DNA of 64,000 nucleotides from Aurantiochytrium sp. KH105 (GCA_003116975.1 BGKB01000010.1:372001-436000); one strand, 5' to 3'. Shown: positions 8,590-18,673, counted from the first letter of the stretch. Numbers and translations: made by a program. The notes: generated by a model not told the origin, from the letters alone.

Positions 8590-11046
8590 ATGCGCGTTGA
8601 ATTGTTGCACCTTGTTCTTGCGATGGCCGCCTTGGCGCTCCGCGCAACCTACGTCGAGGCGCACGGCTACCTGCTCGTGCCGCGAGCGCGAAACCTCATT
8701 TACAATGGCGGTAGTCGAGGACCAGGAGATGTGCAGTCGATGTCTGCTGGTGGAACTGCAGTCGAGCGCACCGAGGGACACGGACTTTGCGGAGATCTGG
8801 CAAGTCGTCAAGAATTTATGGCACCCAACCAGTATGGTCCAACTGAGCCGCAAGTGACCGCTTACGCCGGCCAAGATCTAGAGATCCAGGTTGAGATCAC
8901 GGCGCACCATTGGGGATGGTTCGAGTTCCGCCTCTGCGTTCCCGAGGATGGCGGCCTCGACAAGACACAACCCATCACCCAGGCCTGTCTCAACGAAAAC
9001 ATTCTTCGCTTCAATGAATCTTTCACCATGAACAGCTACAAGGGAGAGATGGAAAGCGGCGTGTCAAGTCCTGCAGATTACCTAGGGCCAGGCGCGGACA
9101 ACTATCGCTTTGAGCATGCAAAGTGTCCTTATCTGCCGGATGGGGGTCTTCGCGGAAGTTGCTGCCGAGCCGGAGGTACGTGCTCTGACCCCAGCGATAA
9201 TCGCGAGCGTTGGGTCCTTCCCAAGCCTCAAGACGAGCCGTATGTCATGCGCTACATGATCCCAGAGGGCATCTCCTGCGAGCGCTGTGTACTGCAATGG
9301 TTTTACCAGACGGGCAACAGCCCAGACAGCTATCCGGAAGGGTTTTGGAATTGCGCTGACATTCGCATCATCAATGATGGGTCCACGTCCCCGCCCTCGA
9401 CAGCAGCCACGCCAACTCTGAACGTGGCGACGCCGTCGCCCACGTCAGCAATTGTCGCAAGCACCTCGGCGCCGACAACGAGTTCTAACCAAGAAAACTG
9501 CTTCGGAAATGGTGTCTCTGACGAGTGGTGCAGAAATACAGGCTGCGCGCAGGTCTACGTGGACGCTGGGTATTGTTACTATGCAGCAGAAACGCCAACA
9601 ACGAGCAATCCTCCAACCTTGGAGCCGACATCGCCGGTATCGAGCCCCACTACTTTTACTACAACCTTGGCACCTACCACCGGATCGGAGCCCCCCACAA
9701 CAGTCGCAAGTTCGCCAGCACCGACATCGAGTTCTGCCACATGCTATGGGAGCAACATTGGAGGCGCCACGGATGCTTGGTGCCAAAGTAATAACTGCGC
9801 TCAGGTTTACATCGACAGCGGACACTGCATTCTCAACAACTCGCCGTCGGAAACAAGCGCCTCGCCAACAACGGTTCCTACTCCAACACAAACGCCACCA
9901 ATGACAGCGTCTCCGACCATTGCTCAAGTGACGCCCTCGACTCAACCCACAACACTGATTGCTCCAACAAGTTCCACGATGCCGACAAAAGTGTACGAAG
10001 TTCTAATCGCCGCAGAAGAGACCATGAATAATGATGTCTTGCGCTCGCAGCAACCTGACCTCACCTGGGCGCCTTCGACACTGTATCGACATGGCGACTT
10101 TTTGCGCGCCGTGGAGGTCATGCATGCGCAGGGAGCCGGAGGCAAGCATCTGTACTTGGGCCAGAACGAGGACGGGCCACTCTATGGCCTCGTCAATCTT
10201 GCTGCCTTTCTGGCACAGAGCATGAAGGAAACCATTCAATACGATGCTTGCTCTGAGAACAGTTGGGATCTCGTCAACGGGTACTATCCGGTCAGCAATG
10301 CTTGCGGTCAACTTGGGCAGTCGTACCAAGACTACACGTGCTCTGGCGCTGATGCTCACATGGCGTGCGAGGTGGACCCTACCATGGAAATCGTCGCCAC
10401 CACAAACGCCAAGTGGTACGGCGCACCCGGGCCTCTGCGATGCGCCCCACGCGCCAAGACTGGGTCCATGGGTTACTGGGATTATAGCGCGGAATGCAAT
10501 AAACCGTGGGCAAGCCCACCCGAAACGTGCTCCGTGTATGAGGGTCAGCAGGCAGGAAAAGAGATTTCTGACGTTGAGTTTGCGAACCGTGCTGGGCGTA
10601 CCGACGTCGAAGGCTGCTGCTGGTGGGGGCGAGGCGTTATTCAGACGACGGGAGTGTGCAACTTTGGCAAACTGAACTACTTCCTCGGGGCCAGGGCTGC
10701 CGCGGAAGGTCGTGCTGCCCCCTATGCCGATGTCAACTTTTGCCAAGATCCCGAAGCCGTTTGCAGCAGCACGCAGTATCCCGAACTGAAATGGACCGCA
10801 GGTTTCTGGTACTGGATGGAAAGCGTCGAGTCTTGGTCTTCGAGCGACTTTGTCTACCTCGACGCCTTGCGCGTCTACGTTGACGGCGGAATGTCTGGCA
10901 CCGCCTTCATTGACGCTGTTTCTGGAATCGTCAATCGGGGATGCCCAGCTCTGTCGTGCCCGGCAGGCAGCGTCGACGGTGTCCAAGACCGACGCGACAA
11001 CTTTGAGCGCGTTATCGCCGCATTTGGATTGCGAGAGCAATTGTAA
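8590..11046 (+). CDS. Secreted AA15 lytic polysaccharide monooxygenase fused to GH19-type chitinase
   Basis: The 818-residue product starts at ATG 8590, chosen because it gives a clean signal peptide ending VEA before His25. The mature N-terminus HGYLLVPRARN supplies the first histidine of the LPMO copper brace, and the second (His107) lies in TAHHWGWFEFRLC, the hallmark of family AA15. The domain closes with CVLQWFYQTGNS and FWNCADIRI (about 252-259). Ser/Thr/Pro-rich linkers then separate two four-cysteine modules of about 28 residues (around 305-335 and 390-420). From about residue 475 comes a GH19/lysozyme-like domain. KETIQY places the likely acid Glu at about 547, and GCCWWGRGVIQTTG (675-688) is the GH19 substrate-cleft block. 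Together this implies oxidative plus hydrolytic attack on chitin or a related beta-1,4 glycan outside the cell. Upstream in-frame ATG 8494 would bury the signal peptide and is rejected. Confidence 0.92.
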   Translation: MRVELLHLVLAMAALALRATYVEAHGYLLVPRARNLIYNGGSRGPGDVQSMSAGGTAVERTEGHGLCGDLASRQEFMAPNQYGPTEPQVTAYAGQDLEIQVEITAHHWGWFEFRLCVPEDGGLDKTQPITQACLNENILRFNESFTMNSYKGEMESGVSSPADYLGPGADNYRFEHAKCPYLPDGGLRGSCCRAGGTCSDPSDNRERWVLPKPQDEPYVMRYMIPEGISCERCVLQWFYQTGNSPDSYPEGFWNCADIRIINDGSTSPPSTAATPTLNVATPSPTSAIVASTSAPTTSSNQENCFGNGVSDEWCRNTGCAQVYVDAGYCYYAAETPTTSNPPTLEPTSPVSSPTTFTTTLAPTTGSEPPTTVASSPAPTSSSATCYGSNIGGATDAWCQSNNCAQVYIDSGHCILNNSPSETSASPTTVPTPTQTPPMTASPTIAQVTPSTQPTTLIAPTSSTMPTKVYEVLIAAEETMNNDVLRSQQPDLTWAPSTLYRHGDFLRAVEVMHAQGAGGKHLYLGQNEDGPLYGLVNLAAFLAQSMKETIQYDACSENSWDLVNGYYPVSNACGQLGQSYQDYTCSGADAHMACEVDPTMEIVATTNAKWYGAPGPLRCAPRAKTGSMGYWDYSAECNKPWASPPETCSVYEGQQAGKEISDVEFANRAGRTDVEGCCWWGRGVIQTTGVCNFGKLNYFLGARAAAEGRAAPYADVNFCQDPEAVCSSTQYPELKWTAGFWYWMESVESWSSSDFVYLDALRVYVDGGMSGTAFIDAVSGIVNRGCPALSCPAGSVDGVQDRRDNFERVIAAFGLREQL

Positions 11047-11049
11047 AAG

Positions 11050-12425
11050 TCAAGTGATACGTAAACATTGAAAATCTTTATACTTTCCATGCTCTGCGTT
11101 ATGCTCTGCGACCAGCTGATCCGCGAGCCTCTCGATGCCTTCGCCGCCACTCTTGAATCTCATTGAGAAAATATCTGTGTTCTCCCCCTTCTTCCGTATA
11201 CGCATGCTTGGATTGTGTCTCGTCGCAACGAGCCGGCGAGGAACATAATCTCCTCCATAGATCTTTTCCTGGAATCTCTGAAAGAAGGATATGGCACCGA
11301 TGATGTCACAGATATCATCCTTTTCTAAGGCCTTGTTAATGTGTTGCTCGGAATTGGAGTAGACCTCTCCTGTATCGGAAATGGAGATTGAAGCAAGATG
11401 CAGCAAGATTCATCCCCGCCAACAGCGTAACGTGTGTGTCGTCATCTTTCGCTCGAGCAGTTCGTAATCGATCATCCTTTTGTTGCAGAAATTCCGGCGC
11501 GGGATCTCGCATCCTTGTTTTCTTGGATTGAGAGGACCCGCGACTTTCAACATAAGTTTCGTCGAGGACGAGGACTCGGTGAAGGAAAAGCCATTCCAGT
11601 TCGCTCGCTTGATTGTCACCGCCTTGCTTGGCAACACCAAGCTCTAGTAGCATCGCCTTGGTTACTGCGTACCACCAGCTGATAGACGCCGAATGGTAAT
11701 TCTTCAGACTCTCTTTCGGAAGAGTCGAAATGGATACACTCCGAAGTTCGTATTTGGGTGCCATACGCTTGAGCCATGATTTGTACCAGGATATCGACGC
11801 AATCTCGGCGGTGCCGACTTGGCATCCTTTCATCATCTCTGCTGCAAGTCGCCGAACCTCTTCATGTACGCAAACCTTCCCTCTCTTTGCCATACGAACA
11901 ACGTGCTTGGCAAGTTCCTCCTCCTGGGCTTATGACAATAGTGTACGTGTATCTCGTGCGATTCAACGAGTTTGGCGACCTCTTCTTGAAGTTTATAGCG
12001 AGCATCAAGATAGCTCGATTGACGATCAAGACTTCTAATTGCGTCGTGTGATCGCCAACATTGTGCATGGTTTTTCGAAGCTTGTGGTCAAGTGCGGTGC
12101 GATGGACCTTGCGTTTGCGCCGCCACGTTGCAATAGTATTTTTGAGTTCTTGCAAGCGCTGAGCGACTTTGTGAAGCATAAGGGCAAGCTCATTGATCCC
12201 TTCAGGCACCTTCTTCCCCTTGCAGACTCTGCCATGCTTGCGCTGCCACGGAACGAGCGCGGGCAGAACCTTCGTTACCCGGAGGCGTCTAGTTTTGCCG
12301 CCGCTCGTCTGGTAAGTCAAGAATGCCGAGTTACGCTCATATTCAACATTGACACCATCTTCCTCCCCCACTCGCAGCTGCTTCCCCTCCAGGGCGGCAA
12401 AGTACGCGCCCTCAAGCTCCTCCAA
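11050..12425 (-). pseudogene. Decayed transposase-like reading-frame run (possibly pogo/CENP-B type DDE)
   Basis: Three adjoining minus-strand open segments (about 11862-12425, 11336-11893 and 11050-11406) lie in three different frames and read like one protein broken at about two points. The first segment is basic and helical. The second contains a helix-turn-helix-like stretch (SWYKSWLKRMAP), then RVLVLDET and, further on, HVTLLAGMN, an order reminiscent of the first catalytic Asp region of pogo/Tigger DDE transposases. The last segment (SMRFKSGGEGIERLADQ) is unassigned. Base composition is visibly more AT-rich than in neighbouring genes, which supports a foreign or decaying origin. No terminal inverted repeats were found by eye. 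A host gene with unrecognised introns is the alternative. The link to a DDE transposon is tentative. Confidence 0.4.
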
Positions 12426-12977
12426 CGCGCTTCACGTTGTCGTGATTTGTGGGCTCGGCCAAGTGGGGCCTCAGCCAAATTCACGCTTTGGGCTGGTTCG
12501 CCTTGCGCTGGAGGTATACTTGAACTCAACTTATGCGGTGGTCCGACTAACAAAGTTCCCAAGGCCTATTGTCCGATGACCCGACCATCTCATCGTTTTT
12601 GCCACCCCAAAATGCACTCACTTCCCATGTTCGTTTCCGCGGCCCATTTGAGGAATTTCATGCAGGTTTTCCAGCGCATCGGTGGATGTTCCGGGAATGC
12701 GCCCCCTATCTACACACACACTTGCGTCGAGGCCCGAGGATGATGACGATGCCGTGGCCACCCACCCTCGTATGTCATCTTGTTCTTCAGGTCCTTCCCC
12801 CCTTGGAGGCGGAACCGCCCTTTTCCTTCTTCCCTTCTTTCGTACACGTACGCGTTGAACGTATACTACACGACAACTTGCCGCACACACGTGCTGACCC
12901 GGCCACGGCAAAGCCAATTTGCAAAGGCCGTGCCTGGTTCATCGATCCCGCGTCACCCCAGACGAAGAGCTGCGAGA
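12426..12977. other. Upstream region of the Rid-family gene
   Basis: About 550 bases between the decayed transposase-like run and the Rid-family start. A pyrimidine-rich tract (CCTTTTCCTTCTTCCCTTC, about 12820-12840) and a short CACACACACA run at 12711-12722 are visible. The frame of the Rid gene stays open upstream to 12780, but the extension has no domain character. I read it as promoter and 5' UTR. Confidence 0.45.
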
Positions 12978-13358
12978 ATGTCGCGCCAGCACGTGAGCTC
13001 GGGCGGTGTCTGGGAGGCCCAGGTCGGGTACGCGCGCGCAGTCCGCGTGGGGCCGACGGTGCATCTGTCTGGCACGACGGCGCCGGGTGCCGATGCACGT
13101 GCGCAGACGGAGGCCATCTTTGAGATTGCGGAAAAGGCGCTGGCTGCGCTCGGCGCGCGGCTCGAGGACGTGGTGCGTACGCGCATGTACGTGATCGACA
13201 TCGAGAAGGACTGGCCGGCCATCGCCGAGGTTCACCAGGCGCGACTCGGCAAGACACCGCCGGCGGCGACCATGGTGCAAGTCGCCAAGTTCATCGCGCC
13301 CGAAGTCAAGGTGGAGATCGAGATGGAGGCAATCATCCCGGGGCAGAGTTCGTTGTAG
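12978..13358 (+). CDS. Rid (YjgF/YER057c/UK114) family protein lacking the RidA catalytic Arg
   Basis: The 126-residue protein has the full Rid fold: VHLSGTTAPGADARAQTEAIF, then LEDVVRTRMYVIDI, then VKVEIEMEAI at the end. Family members form trimers with ligand pockets between subunits, and the RidA branch hydrolyses reactive enamines/imines from PLP enzymes. In RidA the pocket Arg lies in a PARSCVEV-type block, but here the equivalent reads PAATMVQV, so the Arg is absent. That places the protein in one of the other Rid branches of unproven activity. Length and sequence character are very bacterial, so acquisition from bacteria is possible. The ATG at 12978 (GAGAATGTC context) gives the usual family length; a frame opening at 12780 would add 66 unrelated residues. 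The gene is tail-to-tail with Rpt3, only 56 bases apart. Confidence 0.93.
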   Translation: MSRQHVSSGGVWEAQVGYARAVRVGPTVHLSGTTAPGADARAQTEAIFEIAEKALAALGARLEDVVRTRMYVIDIEKDWPAIAEVHQARLGKTPPAATMVQVAKFIAPEVKVEIEMEAIIPGQSSL

Positions 13359-13414
13359 GTGGTCACGGTACTACGTATACTAAAGAATGAAAAGAAAAAA
13401 GTGATAGATCTGGA

Positions 13415-14626
13415 TCAGGAGTAGAACTGGAACTCGGTGTCAGACTTCTTGGTGTGAGCCTTGTAGCCCTCCTCAAAGTCCTTGGGCATGATGACATAGC
13501 GGTTATTGCGGACGGCCTGCATGCCGGCCTCGAGGCAAATGGCAGAAATCTCTGCAGCAGAGATCTTCTCGGGACGGTTGACGTAGTCCTCGAGGTCGAC
13601 GTCGTCGGAAAGATTCATCTTGCTTGTGCAGGCCTGAAAAATGAGGCGCTTCTGGCGACGATCCGGGTTGGGGAACTCAATCTTGCGATCGAGACGGCCT
13701 GGTCGCAAGAGGGCCGGATCGAGGGTGTCAGCGCGGTTGGTGGCCATAATGACCTTGACATCAGTCGTCTGGTCGAAGCCGTCCATCTGGTTGAGCAATT
13801 CGAGCAGGATACGCTGCACTTCGCGATCTGCGCCAGTCTGGCTATCAAATCGCTTGGTGCCGATTGCGTCGATCTCGTCGATAAAGACGATACTGGGGGC
13901 GTTCTCGCGTGCGAGGCGGAAGACGTCGCGCACCATGCGCGGGCCTTCACCGAGGTACTTTTGCACAAATTCGGAGCCGACCATCTTGATAAAGGTGGCG
14001 TCCGTGGCATTTGCGACAGCCTTGGCCATCATGGTCTTGCCGGTACCGGGCGGTCCGTATAGGAGGACGCCGCGCGGTGGGTCGATACCGATTTGCCTGT
14101 ACAAGTCGCCCTGCTGCAGCGGGAGCTCCACGGCCTCGCGCACCTCCTGTTTCTGCTGGTCCATGCCACCAATGTCCTCGTAGCGCACGTCGGGCTTTTC
14201 CGTGGCCATCATGCTTTGGATGGAGCTGTCTGCCTCAGGCGGGAGCGCTTCGACGACGGCGTGGCTGTGTCTGTGCAGTGCCGTCGATGAGTTTGGCTTG
14301 AGCTCCTCGCGGTCGAGCGTGGAGAGGATGCGTACGTAGTAGGTGGATCCTGCCGTGCTCGTGACGATGCCGTGGTGCTCGTCAATGAGCTCAATAAACT
14401 GTCCAATCACGAGCGGTACGGACTGGATGCGGCGCACCTCCTCCTTGGCCCGGAGCATCTCGCGCTTGAGGTTCTTCATTTCGTCCTTAATGTACGACTC
14501 CTGGATCTCCGTGAACTCGAGCTGCTGCTCGAGCTTCTTCATCCGCTTGTACAGGTCCTCGCTCTCCCCGTCGCCCTCGGTCCCCGTCGCGACCTTGGTC
14601 CGCACGTCCACCTCCATGGCGGTCAT
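13415..14626 (-). CDS. RPT3: 26S proteasome regulatory particle AAA-ATPase Rpt3 (PSMC4)
   Basis: The 403-residue AAA ATPase belongs to the hexameric base ring of the 26S proteasome, which unfolds ubiquitinated substrates and threads them into the 20S core. Order of parts: an N-terminal coiled coil ([16 protein letters not shown]), the OB domain with [17 protein letters not shown], then LPPEADSSI, which is the Rpt3 signature. The ATPase domain has Walker A GPPGTGKT, pore loop [14 protein letters not shown], Walker [12 protein letters not shown], sensor ATNR and arginine fingers in [14 protein letters not shown]. It ends in QFYS. Rpt3 normally ends in an HbYX motif (hydrophobic-Tyr-X) that docks into the 20S ring, and Phe-Tyr-Ser fits this. 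ATG 14626 (MTAMEVDV) or 14617 is preferred; an open frame back to 14833 is Pro/Ala/Arg-rich and looks like 5' UTR. Confidence 0.97.
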   Translation of the reverse strand: MTAMEVDVRTKVATGTEGDGESEDLYKRMKKLEQQLEFTEIQESYIKDEMKNLKREMLRAKEEVRRIQSVPLVIGQFIELIDEHHGIVTSTAGSTYYVRILSTLDREELKPNSSTALHRHSHAVVEALPPEADSSIQSMMATEKPDVRYEDIGGMDQQKQEVREAVELPLQQGDLYRQIGIDPPRGVLLYGPPGTGKTMMAKAVANATDATFIKMVGSEFVQKYLGEGPRMVRDVFRLARENAPSIVFIDEIDAIGTKRFDSQTGADREVQRILLELLNQMDGFDQTTDVKVIMATNRADTLDPALLRPGRLDRKIEFPNPDRRQKRLIFQACTSKMNLSDDVDLEDYVNRPEKISAAEISAICLEAGMQAVRNNRYVIMPKDFEEGYKAHTKKSDTEFQFYS

Positions 14627-15207
14627 CCTGCTCGCCTCCGACGCCGTCTCCTCCTCGCGGTTCTCCGGCGGGGCGGGGCGGGCGGGCGGGCGGGCGGGCC
14701 TGCCTGGGCGCGCGGCCAGAAGCGCTCGAGGGCTCGCGGCGAGGCGGGCGGGCGTCGGGCCTCTCTCGCGCGCGCTCGCTCCGAGCGGAGTTTGCCTGCG
14801 CTCTGTCTGAGCTGCTGCTCGCGCGCTCTTCAACCGCCCGAGACAGATGAAGCTTCGCTCGCGCCGCGGATCGGATACAGAACCGATGCGGAACCATGCC
14901 GTGCCTCACTGTGAGTCAGGGATGGTCCTTCTCTTGTTCTGCTCAAGCGCGCATGCTGATCATGTAAGTAAGATGATGGTGATAATGATATCGATGATGA
15001 TGAGGATGAGGATGTTGATGGTGATGAGGGTGAAAGTAAGAGAGGTGAAAAGCCTAGGCCTAGGCCTAGACCAGAGGTGATAGTACCGGATGCTGGCCTG
15101 ATTCGTTGATTGTGACTGGAGCACAATGATGACAATGGAAAAAGGAGCCAAGATGTCTTCACATGGTCATCCCATGTTTGCACGAATAAAAATCTGAATT
15201 TTAACGC
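14627..15207. other. Rpt3 upstream region / M16 peptidase 3' flank
   Basis: This 580-base gap between two minus-strand genes is GC-rich near the Rpt3 start, with a GGGC-type repeat at about 14672-14700. A degenerate GATGAT/GATGAG tract follows at about 14971-15035. A CCTAGG-rich segment (GCCTAGGCCTAGGCCTAGAC) lies at about 15051-15071. No gene or RNA was recognised. Confidence 0.5.
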
Positions 15208-18200
15208 TTAGAGCGCCGAGTTAGGGTCGGGAAGCATGGCGAGCGCGCAACCACGTGTGTGGAACCATCTTTTCTTGAAAAAACCATCAAGACTGTCAAG
15301 CGCAGCGCGACTCTCTTGGCCAAAACGAGCCGTGTCCGCGGTAGCAAAGACATTGCCGTCCACCCAGTCGACGGCGTCGCGCGCACAGACAGGTTTAATG
15401 TCCGCGAGGCAGCGCTTCCAGCTATCGAGGATCCAAAAGAGCCAATACGAATTGTTTGCAACCGCTTTTCGGTGCCATTCCACGAGCTCGCTGTGAACGA
15501 GATCAGCGCCAGCGACTTGCGCCGCACCCGCAGAAGTGAGACCCTCAAGCTCTTGAAACACGAGATCCACGACCTCGTCAACGACTTCGGCATTGCATGT
15601 CAGACTCACAAAAGCAATGCCAAAAGGCGAGAGAGAGTTACGCGAATGCTCGACGGCGACAGTATACACGAGCTGGCGGTCCATGCGCAAAACACTCAAA
15701 AGCTTGCGTTGAGCCACCTTGCACGCACACTTGAGTGCAAGATCCTGTTCGACCTCATTGCAAAGGCTCTCAAAGGGAATCTTAAAGCCAATCAAAAGCT
15801 GGGCACGGCTTTCTTCCTGATGGGCGGAATGCGAACCTGCATGGTGAATCTTGTGCACGACGCGCTCCTCTCCCTCGGGAAAGCCAAGCTTGACTGGACG
15901 CGGGACGCCCGAGCCTCGCCATCGCTTGCTTTGTCTACCCGTACGAGGCAGCATGCGCCCCAGATAATACTCCAAAAGGCCTCCACAAGTCGCAGCATCA
16001 TAGCTGGCAAAGTCGCCACAAAAGACAAAGGTGAACTCGCCGGCAGGGTCGCGTGTAAAAGCGTCGGAGAAAAGGTTGTCTAAACCCTCGAGCGTCGCAC
16101 GCTCGAGCGCCTGTGCCGAAAGCGGTCGCAGCAAAGGATCCTCGTCGCCCAACATGATGGCGCGTGTTGCCTCGCTAAATCGTGCCTCTGGGCTCGTGCG
16201 GGCCGCCGCCGCTTGCACGCTTTGCAGGGCCAAGTCGCGGTATCGTGCAAAGGCGCGGCCATCAAGAGGGCCCTGCCGGGGCGAGAGCCAGGCGACAATC
16301 ATTTGCAACAAAAGCTCCAGACGACCCGAGGTACACGACCCCCCAAGACCGCGATGAAACCAATGATGCTGAAAGCGCACAGAACAGCGATGCTCCGTCT
16401 CCACCTTGCGCAAGCTGAGTTCATCCAATGCCCCAACCCCACTGCTTTCCGCCACGGAACCTAGCAGGGAAAAGGCAGCGTCTTCATCCTCGGAAAGGTC
16501 CGCTGATCCACCGAGCGCAAATGCCTGAAAGGAGATTCGCCCCGGATGCGTCTTGGAAAAGTCTTTCAGGCACACGCGCATGCCGTTGCTCAAGACAACG
16601 GTACGCGCGCCTGCAAGAGGCATGTCCAGATCTTCCATGGGTTTGGTCGCTCCAAGAGACTTGAATGGGTCGAAACGCTCGCCGAGCAAGGCACGGCCCA
16701 AATCTCCAAAGCTCTCAAGAGGCGGCTTAAATGTCCACGCCTCCAAAAGAGTGTCCATTTGGGCAGCCTCGATGGCGCGCGCCACAAAGTCACCCAGCTC
16801 CGACTCGTGCACAACTTCCTCGACGCGCGGGCCTTGCAGCACAAGGACTGCATTTTGACCCTGTACGGGGGCGTCCACCACGAGGGCGTGAAGAGTACGC
16901 TTGGCAAAATCCTCGAGGTCGCTGCAGGTCATGCCCGTGCGGGCCAAAAGATCGAGAGCGAAACGGGCCTCGTGCGCAGGTCGTGGCTCGGGAAGAGCAC
17001 AATCCAGGGCCATGTGTTGCACAAGCTCTTCGCTTAGTTGCGACACGAGGACATCGCTCGACTGTGGTTTGAGTCTCTCTTGAAATACGCGTGCCCATTT
17101 GCGCTTGGCAAACTCGAGTTCCTCCACGGACACGCCGTACTTGAGAAGACGCACAATCTCGCGCATGAGACGGGAAATGAGCGTGTGCAAGGCCTCGCGC
17201 CGAGCGCCTGGAGCATCAAGGTCCACATGGTGCGTCTGCGCCGACAGCGAAGTGCACGTGGTGGGTTTATCATTGAGTGCCATGCGGGTTGCGACGCCAG
17301 CAGATTTCCACGGCCCGCTCGACGTTTCATCGCTGTCCGACTTGCTCGTGTCACCACCCGTGACCTCCTCTTCCTTGTCGTCATCGGCCTCATCCTCGCT
17401 GCTGTTGCTCTGCACAGAAAGGCGTGTTCGCGCACTGGGTTCATGAGCGTCGGGTCTCGCGCTCACCTCGCGCAGGCGCGCTTCCAGCACACTAGTAAAG
17501 ACACGCTTGGTTACTTCGAGCGAGAGAAAACGCTGTTCGTCCGCAAGCTCCTCGGCGTGCATTTCTTCGTACAATTCAATCGTGAGCACCGTTTCTTGCA
17601 GCTCGGCATCGTCGAGAACAAGTGGCAACGGCTTGCGTGCGGGAAGTCTGTGTGGTTCCCGAAGGACGGGCGGCAGGCTGTCGGCGCGGGGGCCAAAGAG
17701 GCCACCCTTTTCGATTTCTGCAAGCAAGCCCTGTGGACCTCCCACAGCACTAAGGTTACCGGCGACCACGAGACCAAAGTTTTCCGGCCGGTAGTGCGTT
17801 TTGTAAAAGCGCATGAGCGCCTCCGGGGTGAGCGCCTTGATGGATTTGACGGTGCCGATGGGAATGCGTGCTCCAACGCGCGGCATGGCACGTTCCCAAT
17901 ATGTTTGCTTGATGCGGGTGCCCGAGCCGCGCTTCATGCGGTACTCCTCGAGAATCACCTTGCGCTCGGCCTCCACATCGGCCTCGGAAAATCGAATGTG
18001 GCGGGCCCATTCGTCAAGAATGCGCAGCGCAGATGTGATATTGCGCGCGTCCTGCTGGACGGTGGACAGCGCTTCTTTGTCAGAGTCAGAGAAGTCCTCG
18101 TTCGCTGCGCCCTCCTGCACGGGCACGTTGAGGATCCATACGGTCTCCGTGAGCCCCGTGCAGGCGTTCAGGTCCGCGCCAAAGGACGACCCAAGGGACG

Positions 18201-18447
18201 CGATAAATTCGTGCAGCTCTTCGTTCTCAAAGCTCTTCGTCCCGCGGAATCCGCAGTGTTCTACAAAGTGGGCGGCTCCGACCTCCTCGTCCGTCTCGTC
18301 GAGCGAGCCCACGCGGACGACGAGCCGCAGGAGCACGCTCTTGGCGCGGGGCTCGTGGACCCAGGCAATCTTGGCGCCCCCGGCCAGGTCGGCGGTCTGC
18401 ACGCCGGGGTCCGCCGCGCCCTCCGTCTTCGCGGCGTCCTGCGCCAT
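15208..18447 (-). CDS. M16 family zinc metallopeptidase (PqqL/insulinase-like)
   Basis: The 1079-residue protein is an inverzincin of family M16. The catalytic HxxEH motif is HFVEH at residues 60-64, and the downstream Glu cluster (ERKVILEEY, about 161-169) supplies the third zinc ligand. FRGTKSFENEELHEF and the LNACTGLTETVW segment follow as in bacterial PqqL-like zinc proteases and their plant homologues. Three further M16-like units should complete the clam-shell fold; the second half restarts at about residue 610 with VVLSNGMRVCLKDFSKTHPG. An acidic insert (EDEADDDKEEE, about 350-365) is unusual. Insulinases, PqqL-like and plastid/mitochondrial M16 proteins clear short peptides. No clear targeting peptide is seen, so a cytosolic role is most likely. 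The start at 18447 follows a CCTG-type simple repeat. A 582-residue open frame on the opposite strand (17038-18786) is its shadow. Confidence 0.93.
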   Translation of the reverse strand: MAQDAAKTEGAADPGVQTADLAGGAKIAWVHEPRAKSVLLRLVVRVGSLDETDEEVGAAHFVEHCGFRGTKSFENEELHEFIASLGSSFGADLNACTGLTETVWILNVPVQEGAANEDFSDSDKEALSTVQQDARNITSALRILDEWARHIRFSEADVEAERKVILEEYRMKRGSGTRIKQTYWERAMPRVGARIPIGTVKSIKALTPEALMRFYKTHYRPENFGLVVAGNLSAVGGPQGLLAEIEKGGLFGPRADSLPPVLREPHRLPARKPLPLVLDDAELQETVLTIELYEEMHAEELADEQRFLSLEVTKRVFTSVLEARLREVSARPDAHEPSARTRLSVQSNSSEDEADDDKEEEVTGGDTSKSDSDETSSGPWKSAGVATRMALNDKPTTCTSLSAQTHHVDLDAPGARREALHTLISRLMREIVRLLKYGVSVEELEFAKRKWARVFQERLKPQSSDVLVSQLSEELVQHMALDCALPEPRPAHEARFALDLLARTGMTCSDLEDFAKRTLHALVVDAPVQGQNAVLVLQGPRVEEVVHESELGDFVARAIEAAQMDTLLEAWTFKPPLESFGDLGRALLGERFDPFKSLGATKPMEDLDMPLAGARTVVLSNGMRVCLKDFSKTHPGRISFQAFALGGSADLSEDEDAAFSLLGSVAESSGVGALDELSLRKVETEHRCSVRFQHHWFHRGLGGSCTSGRLELLLQMIVAWLSPRQGPLDGRAFARYRDLALQSVQAAAARTSPEARFSEATRAIMLGDEDPLLRPLSAQALERATLEGLDNLFSDAFTRDPAGEFTFVFCGDFASYDAATCGGLLEYYLGRMLPRTGRQSKRWRGSGVPRPVKLGFPEGEERVVHKIHHAGSHSAHQEESRAQLLIGFKIPFESLCNEVEQDLALKCACKVAQRKLLSVLRMDRQLVYTVAVEHSRNSLSPFGIAFVSLTCNAEVVDEVVDLVFQELEGLTSAGAAQVAGADLVHSELVEWHRKAVANNSYWLFWILDSWKRCLADIKPVCARDAVDWVDGNVFATADTARFGQESRAALDSLDGFFKKRWFHTRGCALAMLPDPNSAL

Positions 18448-18673
18448 GCTTGCCGTGCCGTGCCTGCCTGCCTGCCTGCCCTCCGCGCTCGCCTCCCGTG
18501 CACACGCCGGGCGATGCGCAATTGTCTGCGCAGGTTGCGTGCTTGCTTGGCGATTGACGCTCCATGCTTGCCAGCAGTACTAGTAGGCCTAGTAGTAGTA
18601 GTACAGGCAAGCAAGAGAAGAAAAGTCCTCCAGCCAAAATCACTGGCCCCGCGACGCCCATCCCATCCCAGCC

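Noticed and set aside
8590-9400. AA9 or AA10 LPMO in place of AA15
   Set aside because: HHWGWFEFRLC and FWNCADI are AA15 features; AA10 and AA9 have different spacing around the second His.
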